DNA of 53,312 nucleotides. Source: Gracilaria domingensis. Taxonomy: Eukaryota; Rhodophyta; Florideophyceae; Gracilariales; Gracilariaceae. The stretch is taken from the NCBI GenBank assembly GCA_022539475.1, contig VCMS01000358.1, forward strand, positions 1-53,312. The letters run 5' to 3'. Within the stretch, counting starts at the first letter, position 1. Every line of letters starts with the position of its first letter. Below are positions 1 through 9,860 of this stretch, in pieces. The notes under the pieces were generated by a model. The model was not told the origin of the DNA. It searched no databases and saw nothing but the letters and a program-made list of their open reading frames with translations. Made by a program: the position numbers and the translations under genes.

Positions 1-2
1 TC

Positions 3-781
3 CAGGGTGGGTTCGTCAACGATTCGCCGCCATGGGTATCTGATTCGTATCCGAATATCGAGACGAGAGGTACCAGACCGCAGGCCTTTGTTGGACGGTT
101 CCCCTCCTTCATACCAGTTGGTGGGCGTGATGTGAGAGGTACTCAAAGGGTGTTTTTGCAGAAACTGCCTCCGTGCTTGAGTTACATCGGTTTCCCGATT
201 GATAACAACGATCCCATTCAGGATGGTGGGGTCTCGTAGCCGGCAGTGCGGCGGCACGCGTAGCAGCGTTTCTCCTCTGGAGGCTTACGACAACTACCCT
301 GTTGGTATATTCCGCCGATGCTTCGAAGCAGTATCCGCTCTCTGTATTTGCCACACTCCTTGGGTCCGAAGAGACGTGGATAGATCATATAACATCTTGG
401 ATGTATCGATGGAATCGATTGGCAAACGGTGCCCCGCTTCGCAAACGCGGGAAAAGGTCCTCGTCGTCACTCGACCGCCTCACCCGGTAGGAGACATCCC
501 ACCGCAAGAGATTTCGGGTTATACGACCCATGGGAGGTACGAGGGACGACTAGCGCGTTTGGCGAAGTGGCCAGCGAACCAGCACGTCGGATCAAGACAA
601 GTACCCGTTGGGTTAATGTTCGTGACAACGGTCGCCCCAGCTGATCTGGATTGATCCGAACATGGATATTTTGGTGGAGAGCGGGGAGCACCGTCGAGAT
701 GACCAGGAGTTGGTGAACGACCTACGGCGGCGAATCAGGTTTGCACGCAGCTGCGGGGTACCCCAGGCTCCTGTGGATTGA
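3..781 (+). pseudogene. Decayed plus-strand coding remnant, family unknown
   Basis: Three overlapping plus-strand frames read like one protein that has lost its frame. The stretch 3-236 is open, the frame changes near 232-240 to one open until 490 (with a WIDHITSWMYRWNR-like segment), then changes near 465 to a frame open until 654. A last open piece from the ATG at 662 ends at a TGA at 779-781. Amino-acid composition is protein-like, with charged and aromatic residues mixed and no low complexity. No domain was recognised, and the 5' end lies outside the window. It runs opposite to the adjacent Ty3/gypsy element, so it is probably a piece of another mobile element or a dead host gene. Seen: the frame structure. 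Inferred: that it was one gene. Confidence 0.4.
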
Positions 782-1370
782 ATGTTCGACTCAAGCGAGT
801 TTTCCGGTGTGGTCCGCCTTGTATCGCTTACGTTCCTTCGGTCCTTCCGCCCCGACAGCTCCGTCGCCCGGATCTCCGGTGCGAACTCGCATGTTGCGCG
901 CCAGTCCCAGAAGCTGAATTACGTCTCCGATCATCTCCACCACAGCAGGGATACTGCTTTACTCGTTCCGCACCCTTCGCAGGTCCTCCGAGCGCGTGCC
1001 GGTCCCTCATCGGCGGGTTTAATGACCAGGCAGGCTGGAGACTTGTCCTTAGTAAAAGTAGAACAGTAAAAACCATCTATGGTAACTTTCCCCTACCCTT
1101 TCTTCACTCACACTTTGTTCAAGTGTACTTCACTTCCCTGGTGCTTCACTTCTTTGGTGCTTCTTCTACTCTAACCGTTTTAAATCGGTACAACCGGCAT
1201 TTCGGTATGCTCTTCTTTCTTTCTTCTCACTTCCTCTAGTTCAGTCTTCACCGCTTCATTGGTCTTCTTCCTTTATTCATTCCCCACACAGAAGGGGTCA
1301 ACTCTCCATTCTGAGTCTTCCGCATCGCGGTATAGTTGAAAGCTCCTCACCGGGAACGGTTCTTATCCCA
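782..1370. other. Spacer; probable 3' flank of the retrotransposon
   Basis: No convincing gene. The plus strand is pyrimidine-rich at 1085-1107 and 1206-1237, so the minus strand is purine-rich there. That is what a polypurine tract next to a 3' LTR of the minus-strand element would look like. No matching LTR copy was found upstream of gag, so the element boundary is not fixed. Confidence 0.35.
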
Positions 1371-2488
1371 CCTGGGCTTGGTCCAGGTTGGACGGCAAGG
1401 CTGACCGAGTGCGACGGTGGTATGAAACGATCTTCGACCTAGGTAGGTACTCGACCGGCTCCATGGTGTCCTCCTCGGCGGATAGCCATACCATCGCACT
1501 TGGTACAGTACCGTCCCATCGGGGTCTACAACATGACGTACGATACGTTCGATCACGTATTCCTGCGGGTACACCTCGGGTGTTTGACTGCTCTCCTTCA
1601 CCATTGTGGTTTCGTACCTTCGATGGTGGCGAGGTGGTGGCCGGCTAACTCTAGAGGGGTTCCTCTTGGACTTAACCAGTCACGACTCACTAGGAATTCC
1701 TCGCTGCGCGACAACTACAACTTACGCCAGGAGCGTCCAATCTTAACCTGAAAGGTTCTTCTTGAAGTACTCTCCTTCTTGAGTCTGACGAGCTTCGGCT
1801 CGTTTTGGTTGAGCTTCCGACCGTCCAACGGTATCTTCGGGATTCTGAGCTCCCTCTTTGCTATCCAGAAGGATCGTCCGTGCGACGGAGAACGGGCAGG
1901 GTCTCGCTTGTGCGCCATGGAGCCCGATTGACCAATCACGGTGCATATCGCGGCCTTCTGGTTGGCCAGGCGATGGCACGTGTGAGCCACGAGTTACCCT
2001 AACAGGTGTCCGTTCGCCTACGGTTGGCGACCGTACATCGTGCACCATGCACGTATGGTACTCGCGCACGCGACTTACTGTCAGCAGTTCCCGCGTCGGC
2101 GGTGCTTTCCATACGTCACCACGTCACACAACGTGTTACTCTGCACTTGGTGTGTCATGAGTCCTCTGCACGCGGCGTGGGTGCACCATCGACGGTTTCC
2201 AAACTCGTACTTCGTACTTCACCTTTCCAAGGTTGTTTTCCCAAATAATACGCGGGTAAGTACGACTTCTCGTTTTCTCATACCACGGCGTGGTTAACAC
2301 CGGTCGGTAACATTGAGCTGATCTACCGCTTGCGGTTCTGCGTTCTCCGGAAAGCCCGGGTCTACAGATACTGTCTTCTCCGCTCTGCGGGTGGTGACCT
2401 CACTCCAGTTGTGGTGTTCCCGACGGGGATACGTTATCCACAGCGGTGTGTACACCCTGGGTGGGTCGTGTCGTTTCTAGCGCATTGC
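1371..2488 (-). pseudogene. Degraded integrase C-terminal linker and chromodomain
   Basis: Downstream of the integrase core the minus strand holds a Ser/Pro/Thr-rich linker spread over several frames (for example 2400-2663 and 1743-2069). A chromodomain follows at about 1371-1565. It starts with YVIERIVRHVVDPDG and VRWYGYP, the typical beta strands and aromatic cage region. One base is then out of frame: the acidic and WEP-like part plus the final helix continue in the neighbouring frame and stop at a TAA near 1371. The chromodomain of chromovirus integrases directs integration to particular chromatin. This copy could not make it without the frame change. A sequencing error is the alternative reading. 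Confidence 0.7.
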
Positions 2489-4057
2489 TCAACGAACTCG
2501 ACGGAGTATCACCACGAGGTACAGCGCTTCGGGGCACCACAACGCTATCGGTAGAGACCGCGAGATTGGTTGCGGTACCTTGCGACACAGTGTGACCGTG
2601 CGACGCCGGTGTAACGGGTTCCGTACTTTCCTCCCCCTCCTTAGGCGGTGGCACGGGAGCCACGACGTCCGGTGGGGGTCAACTCTAGTTGAGTTTTCCT
2701 CTTCGTCTCCCGCAACGGGTTGTGCGACCCCCGTGGGTGATTCTGACTTCGGTAGATCCGATAAGCCGCGATCAGGGCGGAGAGTCGCAGGGCGCGAAGA
2801 TACGACCTGTTCGTCCCCTGTAGCTGAACCCAGTTGGGTGTTAACGTGTACGTAGGGTGGTGGGGCCAGCGCGACACGGTCTAACGATATCCGTTCGTGG
2901 AGATTATTGATATCCAATACTACGGTATCGTCCGTGACGGAAATAACCTTGTAGGGTCCTTCCGCGATAGGCGAGAGCTTGTGGCGGCGTTCCTTCTCCG
3001 GATTATAGTATTCTTTGCGGAGAAATACCATATCGTCTGGTTTGACCTTTGGTAATGGGGTCTTAACCTTCGCATCGAAGTTGCGCTTATAAGCGGCCTG
3101 CGCCTTATCCATCGCTGTGCGAGCGACCGGTACCATTTTGGTTAACCAATACTTCCAAGCGTTCCTGTATAACCCAACAGACGGGTACGTAGAAAGCGTT
3201 TCTTGAGCCTCGATTGCAACCGGTGGCGGTACTCTTGACAATACCAACTCAAAAGGTGCTGGCTTCGTTACCCCGTGGACTTGGGTGTTGTACGCATACG
3301 TAATAGCGTCCGTATACAAATCCCAATCCTTAGGATGATCTGCCACATAAGATCTTAATGCATTCAGCATGGTACGGTTAAATCGTTCTACCTGACCATT
3401 TGTTTGGGGGTGGTAGGTGGTCGTAAATAAATTCTTGACACTCAAGATCCGACAGACGTCCTGGAAAAACTTCGACGTGAACTGTGAACCGTTATCTGAT
3501 AATAGATGAACCGGTGGACCGTACACAAAGACCCAGTGGGTGACAAAAGCTTGTGCAACCACGGCGGCCGTAATCCGTTTCAGCGGGACTGTCCGTACCA
3601 ACTTAGAGAACCGATCGGTGATAACCAGAAGGTATCGATTACCTCTTGCGGTTCTGATCAATTCACCTAAGATATCGATAGCGATAAACTCCAAAGGAGA
3701 CCGTGCTGGGAACAGCGTTAACTTCTTCGAGTACTTACGAAGTTTCACGTTATTCTTAGCGCACTCGGTGCAAGAGCGTCGTACTGCGTAGCAGTCCAAT
3801 GCCATTGACGGCCAGTAAAAATCCCTACGCACGGTCAAGTATAGTTTTCGACCTCCTGGGTGGGCTCCTACCTTCACATAGTCTATCATGACCAACACAC
3901 GGTTTTGCAGCGAGTATGGGACCACAATTTGGGTATACGCTTCAACCAACCTAACCAGGTACCCCTGATCGTTAACCTGAAAAGGTATACGATCTCCTCC
4001 ATTGAGACGAGCGCGAATTCGCGTACAAAACTCATCCGTTTGCTGTTCTCGGATCAT
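2489..4057 (-). CDS. Retrotransposon integrase
   Basis: 522 codons from an ATG at 4057. The N-terminal zinc-binding region has the HPGG and C-x2-C (CTEC) parts, but the first His of the usual HHCC set seems to be missing (MIDYVKVGAHPGG). The catalytic core shows the D,D-E triad: Asp in AIDILGEL, Asp in LLSDNGSQF, Glu in YHPQTNGQVERFNR. The GPY/F-type C-terminal module follows (SPIAEGPYKVI). After about residue 465 the frame drifts into a basic sequence that does not look native; the likely real linker continues in another frame from about 2660. The start ATG overlaps the RNase H stop as ATGA. Upstream residues in this frame (SEEMIREQ) suggest the integrase was originally continuous with pol. 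Confidence 0.88.
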   Translation of the reverse strand: MIREQQTDEFCTRIRARLNGGDRIPFQVNDQGYLVRLVEAYTQIVVPYSLQNRVLVMIDYVKVGAHPGGRKLYLTVRRDFYWPSMALDCYAVRRSCTECAKNNVKLRKYSKKLTLFPARSPLEFIAIDILGELIRTARGNRYLLVITDRFSKLVRTVPLKRITAAVVAQAFVTHWVFVYGPPVHLLSDNGSQFTSKFFQDVCRILSVKNLFTTTYHPQTNGQVERFNRTMLNALRSYVADHPKDWDLYTDAITYAYNTQVHGVTKPAPFELVLSRVPPPVAIEAQETLSTYPSVGLYRNAWKYWLTKMVPVARTAMDKAQAAYKRNFDAKVKTPLPKVKPDDMVFLRKEYYNPEKERRHKLSPIAEGPYKVISVTDDTVVLDINNLHERISLDRVALAPPPYVHVNTQLGSATGDEQVVSSRPATLRPDRGLSDLPKSESPTGVAQPVAGDEEENSTRVDPHRTSWLPCHRLRRGRKVRNPLHRRRTVTLCRKVPQPISRSLPIALWCPEALYLVVILRRVR

Positions 4058-6756
4058 CTCCTCGGAGTGATGGGTACAAAAGATCCAGTCAAGGGATCCA
4101 ACTTCTCAGAAGTGCGCAGGATGTCGTCACAGATGTCATCCGACAAGGATTCGACCCAACCTGCTTGTTCTTCCACCATAAAGCATGGTATGTCCAGATC
4201 GTCAACTGGTGCCGCTTCTGCATCTGTTCTTAAGCGGGAGAGTGCATCTGACTGCAGATTCAACGTTCCTTTTTTGTACGTAACTGTGAAATCGAACTCC
4301 GTTAACCTCAAGCGCCAACGCATCAAGCGTCCTGATGGTTCCGAGATTTCTATGAGCCATCGGAGAGATGAGTGGTCCGTATGTACCGTAAAATGGTTGC
4401 CCATAAGATATGGCCTCAGTGTAGTTAGAGCCCATACAACGGCTAAGCACTCTTTCTCCGAAACTGAGTAGTTACGTTCGTGTACGTTCAAGGATCGCGA
4501 CCAGTATCCAATTGGATGTCTCACGCCGTCTTCCGTGACCTGAAACAGGGCGCAACCAACTTGGTGTGCACTGGCGTCAGTGTCTACTTCGAATGGAAGT
4601 CCTAGCTTAGGCAAAGCCAAGATTGGCGGTGACGTTACTGCGTCAATTAATGCCGAAAAGGCAGACGCTTCCGCGTCGCCTAGGGGTTCCAGTTGAACTG
4701 GTTGACCTTTTCTCAAAAGGTGGTTAAGGGAGGTCGCAATATCTGCGAAGTTCGGGACAAAACGCCGATATACATTACAAAGACCCAGAAAACTGCGGAG
4801 TTCCGTTTGTGTCGTAGGGTGTTTCGCTTCCTTCAGCGACTTCACGCGAACTGCGTCAACTGAGAGCTGTCCAGGTCGAATGATATGCCCTAGGTATTTG
4901 ACAGAATCTGTGAAGAACTCGCACTTCTTGAGTTTCAGCGTAATGCCCGCGTCTCTGAGGACTCTCATGACGTCCCGGACGTGTGTTAAGTGGTCATCAA
5001 GGTTATCGGAGAACACGATGATATCGTCAAGATACACCAAGCAGGTCTTCCACTTGAATCGAGCCAAGAGGATATCGATAGCACGTTGAAACGTAGCCGG
5101 TGCGTTGGTTAATCCGAACGGCATTCGCTTAAACCGGTACAAACCTTGGTGGCACACAAAAGCAGTTTTGTCCTTATCCTTTTCACGGATCGGAACTTGC
5201 CAGTATCCCCAATTGGCATCCAAGGCGGTGAACACTGTAGCACTCCCAAGCGAGTCAATGTATTCGTCCATCCTGGGTATGGGATAAACGTCTTTGACGG
5301 TGACCGAATTTAGACGACGGTAATCAATACAGAATCGCCATGATCCGTCCGCTTTTGGAACTAGCACCACGGGTGAGGCCCAAGCGGATTGAGCCGCCTC
5401 TATGACGCCAGCGCGTAACATCTTCTCAACCTGAGATTGCTCTTCTTCTCTAGCTTTGGGACCAGCCCGGTATGGGTGTTGGGAAATGGGGCTAGTACCT
5501 GGAAGTAGGTCAATACGGTGTTCCGTAATTCCAATTGTCCCGAGGGATCCATCCCACATGGGTGTGAACTCCCTCAACATTTCTCTTAGCTTATCTCTAT
5601 GAGATTCAGGTACATGATCAAAATTCAACTGTTCCAGTTCCTTGACAGGGTCTGTATCTTCCGTTCCTGGTGGCAACGCTTTACCCTCGGTGGGTGCCAG
5701 CGATTCGGTGACTTCGCTCGCCGGGGTAACCGATGCGGTAAAAGCGGTTTCCGCTGATCCCTCCCCCTCCTTAGCATCGGTTATACCGAGAACATCCGCA
5801 ACGGGCATCTTCGTCGGTACGATAGCAGCAGGGTGTGGGAGAGTGGTACCAAGGATTTGGTTTTTAGCCAACCACTGTCGGGTTGTGCCAAAGCTGGTGA
5901 CCAAAACTCTGAATGGTTTGTCGGGTTCCACCGAGATTACTCCGGTCGCCAAAGCGAGTTGCTTCTGATCATACAATGATGGCAATGGTTGTACCACACG
6001 TAGACCAGACTGCTTAGTAGTATTTGTGACCCAAACTTGGGATTGCACAGGGATTGCGATGGCATGAGCCACATGGAGCTTAGATGATACCGGGTCGACG
6101 GTTGGAACTTCCTGTGCAGCAGGGAGCGGGACGCGCTTGCGTGTAGCTCTCTTTAGCGGTTTCCTTACAATCGGTATTTCGGAACCATCATCCATGGTAA
6201 CAACTCGAGCTCGAGGTCGAATCGCTTCAACAAAACGATCACAAAAGTCACAACCGAGTATCACCGGTGCGGCAATGCTTTTGCAAACCATGAAATCCAC
6301 TTTAACCATACAGGTTCCTAATCGTACCATGAGAGGTATGTACCCAAGAGTACGCAACGGGTTATTGTTGGCATCCGCGATGTCCAAACCTGGACCATGA
6401 CGAATTTCATCCCGTAGCGCGGGTGGCACCAACTCAAGGTGAATCAGGTTCGGTGCAGCTCCTATATCCAACACAGACAACTGTCGAACCAAGAACTGGT
6501 TAGACAAGCCAAGATCGGCATAAACTTTGTAGTTTCTCTTGGCCATCACAAGAACTCTTTCCGGAATACGGAGATTACGGGACCGTATCCACGGACGACG
6601 TAGAACCGAAAGGTGTTCTGAGCTCACGTCAGTTGTAGCCGCTATCCTTGAAAGGATTCTAACAGCTGGGGAGCGAAACTGTGACGCCTCGGGCGCCTTC
6701 AACTTTGGCTCGGAAGGCGCCCCTCCCGTAGGGGAAACTCCCGAAGTCAGTTTTTC
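4054..6756 (-). CDS. Retrotransposon pol: protease, reverse transcriptase, RNase H
   Basis: The frame is open from 6756, overlapping the gag stop, to the TGA at 4054-4056. It has no ATG near its start: position 6702 is TTG, so entry is probably by -1 frameshift from gag. About residue 75 past 6702 lies a retropepsin-like motif, LDIGAAPNLI, where DTGA or DSGA is usual. The RT follows, with LDANWGYWQVPI, FKRMPFGLTNAPATFQR and the YLDDIIVF active site. RNase H follows with DTDASAHQVG, SEKECLAVVWAL and HTDHSSLRWL, supplying the D-E-D residues. No internal stop occurs in about 880 codons, so RT decay is recent. It copies the element RNA to cDNA in virus-like particles. Confidence 0.92.
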   Translation of the reverse strand, partial: EKLTSGVSPTGGAPSEPKLKAPEASQFRSPAVRILSRIAATTDVSSEHLSVLRRPWIRSRNLRIPERVLVMAKRNYKVYADLGLSNQFLVRQLSVLDIGAAPNLIHLELVPPALRDEIRHGPGLDIADANNNPLRTLGYIPLMVRLGTCMVKVDFMVCKSIAAPVILGCDFCDRFVEAIRPRARVVTMDDGSEIPIVRKPLKRATRKRVPLPAAQEVPTVDPVSSKLHVAHAIAIPVQSQVWVTNTTKQSGLRVVQPLPSLYDQKQLALATGVISVEPDKPFRVLVTSFGTTRQWLAKNQILGTTLPHPAAIVPTKMPVADVLGITDAKEGEGSAETAFTASVTPASEVTESLAPTEGKALPPGTEDTDPVKELEQLNFDHVPESHRDKLREMLREFTPMWDGSLGTIGITEHRIDLLPGTSPISQHPYRAGPKAREEEQSQVEKMLRAGVIEAAQSAWASPVVLVPKADGSWRFCIDYRRLNSVTVKDVYPIPRMDEYIDSLGSATVFTALDANWGYWQVPIREKDKDKTAFVCHQGLYRFKRMPFGLTNAPATFQRAIDILLARFKWKTCLVYLDDIIVFSDNLDDHLTHVRDVMRVLRDAGITLKLKKCEFFTDSVKYLGHIIRPGQLSVDAVRVKSLKEAKHPTTQTELRSFLGLCNVYRRFVPNFADIATSLNHLLRKGQPVQLEPLGDAEASAFSALIDAVTSPPILALPKLGLPFEVDTDASAHQVGCALFQVTEDGVRHPIGYWSRSLNVHERNYSVSEKECLAVVWALTTLRPYLMGNHFTVHTDHSSLRWLIEISEPSGRLMRWRLRLTEFDFTVTYKKGTLNLQSDALSRLRTDAEAAPVDDLDIPCFMVEEQAGWVESLSDDICDDILRTSEKLDPLTGSFVPITPRR
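6747..6756 (-). promoter_or_regulatory. Possible -1 ribosomal frameshift site at the gag/pol junction
   Basis: The last gag codons on the minus strand are AAA AAC directly followed by the TGA stop, preceded by G (G AAA AAC TGA). The pol frame is exactly -1 relative to gag and is open through this point. This is close to the classical A AAA AAC heptamer, with one base different at the first position. Seen: the sequence and frames. Inferred: programmed slippage. Confidence 0.45.
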
Positions 6757-7313
6757 TGAACGGGGCTCACCGAATTCGGTGCGTGAACTCCGTTCGGGGG
6801 GCCTAACTGAACCCCATGCGTGGGTACTTCGCCTTGAACCTGGTTCGAAGGTGCCTGTGCCGGAACGGAGGGCTGAGCATAAACCGGAACCGGTAATCCC
6901 AGTTCAGCTCTGGCCTTATCATATTCCTTTCGTGGAACAGATTCCTTTTCCTCGGGCCTGAGGGCGTCGTAATACGCAATAATTTTCGGCCTGTGCGACG
7001 GCGGAAATACGCACTGCGTCGATACGTGACCTGGAAGGTAGCACTGGTAACATATGACCGAGGCCGGCTTGTCGCGAGGGCGATTGTCCACTCGACGTTG
7101 TGGTGCTGTGTCCTTCCACCCTGGACGGTTCAGACGCGACAAATTGTTAGCGTAAGGCAGCGGGGCTGCAGGCACCCGGACACCTTGGGCATACAATGCG
7201 GGGTCTTCTTCCGTGCTCGGAATCGAGGTTGACGGCAGGTCCATAGATCCGTAAGAATCGGGGGTTACTTCCGATGAAGTGGACGTTATCAGCATCACCG
7301 ACAGCGGTTTCAC
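6747..7313 (-). CDS. Retrotransposon gag, nucleocapsid part (CCHC zinc knuckle)
   Basis: The frame carries a C-x2-C-x4-H-x4-C knuckle (CYQCYLPGHVSTQC) near 7050, flanked by Arg/Lys/Pro-rich sequence, which binds element RNA. It overlaps the end of the capsid frame by about 167 bp and is in a different frame. The last residues before 7147 of the capsid frame look random, so an indel has split one gag in two. It ends at a TGA directly after an A-rich slippery-looking heptamer. There is no good start of its own; read it as the C-terminal part of gag. Confidence 0.75.
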   Translation of the reverse strand: MKPLSVMLITSTSSEVTPDSYGSMDLPSTSIPSTEEDPALYAQGVRVPAAPLPYANNLSRLNRPGWKDTAPQRRVDNRPRDKPASVICYQCYLPGHVSTQCVFPPSHRPKIIAYYDALRPEEKESVPRKEYDKARAELGLPVPVYAQPSVPAQAPSNQVQGEVPTHGVQLGPPNGVHAPNSVSPVQKN

Positions 7314-8817
7314 GTCGCAAAACCGACATCGATGGTGACGAACTCTCCGCGAGTAGCGCTTTCGAGCGGCGCTGCCCCGAGTTGCGGGCTCGATACGTCT
7401 CTCCTTCCGCCTGGGCGTAATTAACCAACTCTAGGTACGTCATTCGGCGTTTTTCCTCGCGTCGGCGAGCTACCAACGACCGATTGGTGGGGTCCAAACC
7501 ATCAATAAACATGGTACACCGCTCCTGTGCGGAAAACACATTACCACATCGGTGAAACGCTTTGTTCAACCGCGTTGAATAAACCGTTTCAGATTCTCCA
7601 CTCTTCTGTCTAGTGTCGCGAACAGCAAGAGTAGCGCTGTAAATCGCGTTGGAAGTCGCGTACGACCTGACAAGGTAGTTTACGGCTTCCGGCCAACACG
7701 TGACTCCTCCTTCCGAGGCTCTCGAGGTTCCTCGAACTGAGTTGTACTGATCTTTCGCAGTCCCTGTTAGGAAGTACGGCAGTGCCACATATGCCTGTGC
7801 TTCACTCATACCGAGTATATCGGCCTCCTGGACGAACGTGGCAAGTAAATCCAAGATAAGGATAGGATCTGTCCCCGAGACCTTCCTTGTTTCAAGGGTA
7901 ACATTCAACCTTCGAATGTAGTCCTTCACCTTACCGGTTCCTCGCGAGGAGCGATTCGAAGTAACATCTTCCAACCGATAATAGCGGTACGAGAACAGCT
8001 TTGTGTAGAGCAGGTCCGTCGGCTTTAACTCTTTGAGTCCCAAGTGGCGCCATCCTTTCACGCGTGATCTCATCACTGCCTGAGTAGACTGCGTCGCTTT
8101 CGACCGTGTCGAACGTGACCTATGACGATTTTCATCACTATCAGATGAATCTGACGAAATGTCTTCAGTCATGCCGCTCGAGTCAGAGCGCGATGAATCC
8201 GAATCATAGTGAACTCGTTTTGGGTGTCGACTTTTCTGCTTCACCGAACGATGGTCTTCATCCGCAGATGGATTTCCTTGAGGAACCTGTGCGTCCACAG
8301 CTTCATCCATACGGATTGTATCCTCCAGCGTTTCCAAGCGCGAACGAATTCGACCGATATCGGTGCGCATTTCCTCGACAAATGCCCGGTACTCCGTGAC
8401 GAAGACGTCTGGGGTACCCAGATTTTGCATAATGGAATTCACGTCCCTTCTCAGAAGACGTAAGTCTCCTGAGACATCCCTCACCTGGGCATTATCAACC
8501 TGCGTCCTCAACGAGGTAACATCCTGTAGGAGTTCCACGTGAGCAGCGTGATTAATATCCAAGCGGGATTCCAACCTAGCCAACTCGGCTACGGTAGCAG
8601 CGTTAGGATTAACCATGGATGGTGTCTCAACGACGGGTTGAGCAGAACCCACATTTCCCTTGGGTGCTTCCGTAACTGAACGCGTTCTCCGGGGGCGGGG
8701 TACGACCTCAAGAGGTTGCGCCTCATCTGGGATAGACCGGGACGTCCGTGCAACGGGTGGAACCACAGCTGACGACCGCGCTGAACCAGCTCGAGAACCT
8801 CGAGGCGGTTGCGGCAT
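7147..8817 (-). CDS. Retrotransposon gag, capsid part (frameshifted at its end)
   Basis: The ATG at 8817 (MPQPPRGSRAGSARSS) is the first one in frame; the frame is open a further 23 codons upstream but starts there at TTG. A basic and Ser-rich N-terminus is followed by a predicted helical segment around residues 70-160 with LRTQVD and LETLEDTI, then Ser/Asp-rich sequence. The retrotransposon gag domain follows (roughly residues 280-480), with KDYIRRLNVTLETR, ALPYFLTGTAKDQYNS and YSTRLNKAFHRCGN. About 557 codons in this frame. The last 50 or so codons are out of frame with the zinc knuckle continuing at 7313. It assembles the virus-like particle. Confidence 0.8.
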   Translation of the reverse strand: MPQPPRGSRAGSARSSAVVPPVARTSRSIPDEAQPLEVVPRPRRTRSVTEAPKGNVGSAQPVVETPSMVNPNAATVAELARLESRLDINHAAHVELLQDVTSLRTQVDNAQVRDVSGDLRLLRRDVNSIMQNLGTPDVFVTEYRAFVEEMRTDIGRIRSRLETLEDTIRMDEAVDAQVPQGNPSADEDHRSVKQKSRHPKRVHYDSDSSRSDSSGMTEDISSDSSDSDENRHRSRSTRSKATQSTQAVMRSRVKGWRHLGLKELKPTDLLYTKLFSYRYYRLEDVTSNRSSRGTGKVKDYIRRLNVTLETRKVSGTDPILILDLLATFVQEADILGMSEAQAYVALPYFLTGTAKDQYNSVRGTSRASEGGVTCWPEAVNYLVRSYATSNAIYSATLAVRDTRQKSGESETVYSTRLNKAFHRCGNVFSAQERCTMFIDGLDPTNRSLVARRREEKRRMTYLELVNYAQAEGETYRARNSGQRRSKALLAESSSPSMSVLRRETAVGDADNVHFIGSNPRFLRIYGPAVNLDSEHGRRPRIVCPRCPGACSPAALR

Positions 8818-9860
8818 ACTGAAAACCAGTAAGCAATCTGATCCAGATGATCCAGTTAAACTCGTACACGAGTCTCCAAAGAACAAGGAAACTCAATAAA
8901 CCTTCTCGGTAAACCATCACGTCAGCGGTTCACGTTCAAAAGTTGTCAACCTCCAAAACTCTAAAGAGTCCCCTGATCGTTGTCAGAAAACGGTGATCCG
9001 TCAACAATCAAGTCAATTCCACGACAGTGTCCTAAAACGGTTCTAAGTCGGGAGACCACTTTGTGGGGCAAACTCGGAAGAGTGAAACCCACCAGACTGT
9101 CCGAAGGTCCGCTCTCGTGAGAGATGGCAGACCAGTGACAGAGCCCTCTGTACCACCGTAACTCGGTTGTAAGGCCGAAGTGGCAACTGGCTATACCTAC
9201 AGAGGTGCTAGGCCACGTCGTGAAGAAACGATGAGAAACTCCAGAGATGGGGTGGTATCGGCAACGATGAAACACGAGCAACGACAGGTGTAGTCCCGAG
9301 AGGGAAAGCAACAGAAAACAACAACCAACCAACACCCACACGCGACGGGTAGGGCCTCCTCGGCACTGTGCCCGGAGCGGGGCGAGATCCTCCAACGGTA
9401 ATGTACGGGTTCCGTAAACACGGCAAAACTCTATACAGAGTCGGATCACTTCGTAATCTAGTCCTATACCTCCTCGGTACGACCCTCAGGTCCCGACATC
9501 AACGACAGATGTTCTTTAAAGGTACCGAGAGGGTAGGACCACCGTAACCAGACGTGGCTATACTCGCGAGAGTGATAACCCACGTAGGCGGTTGGCGCCA
9601 GAGCCTCACTCGTGTAGAGTCCACTCAGGAGAGCGCTACTCGACAAAGAGTTCACTTAGAAGTGCCCGGGTTGACTTTACAAAGGTGCTCGCGACGACGA
9701 GGTCGAGCTCACCTAAGTAGGTCTAAACTAACTATGTACACGTGGTGCACACCCGCAGGGGTCCGTACACGTGGCCAGCCCAGTGTCAGGCACCTCAGGT
9801 GCACTACCTATTGTCCCGTAATATGCACACACACGGTGGTGTAGTACACGCGTCCACCTA
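8818..9860 (-). other. Presumed 5' leader/LTR region of the retrotransposon
   Basis: About 1 kb upstream of gag with no credible gene; the open frames are low quality. This is where a 5' LTR and primer-binding site should lie. I could not find a repeat of it at 1-1370. Short palindromes occur, for example around 9790 (GGCACCTCAGGTGCAC). Confidence 0.35.

Larger units (their letters stand above)
1371..8817 (-). mobile_element. Ty3/gypsy (chromovirus-type) LTR retrotransposon, coding part, decayed
   Basis: Read on the minus strand, the order is gag capsid, CCHC zinc knuckle, aspartic protease, reverse transcriptase, RNase H, integrase and chromodomain. Having integrase after RT/RNase H is the Ty3/gypsy (Metaviridae) order, and a C-terminal chromodomain marks chromoviruses. 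The RT (YLDD box) and the integrase catalytic core are intact. Frame changes occur inside gag (7147-7313), at gag/pol (6750, possibly programmed), at RNase H/integrase (4054-4057), in the linker (about 2660) and in the chromodomain (about 1490). LTRs, target-site duplication and primer-binding site were not identified by eye. Probably a non-autonomous old copy. Confidence 0.9.

Noticed and set aside
9148..9168. Primer-binding-site-like TGGTACAGAG on the minus strand, resembling the initiator-tRNA site TGGTATCAGAG
   Set aside because: Two bases are missing and no LTR end is adjacent; likely chance.
1..9860. A pair of LTRs flanking the Ty3/gypsy element
   Set aside because: Comparing 1-1370 with 8818-9860 by eye gave no shared sequence, so no LTR is annotated. 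An alignment of these two regions would decide.
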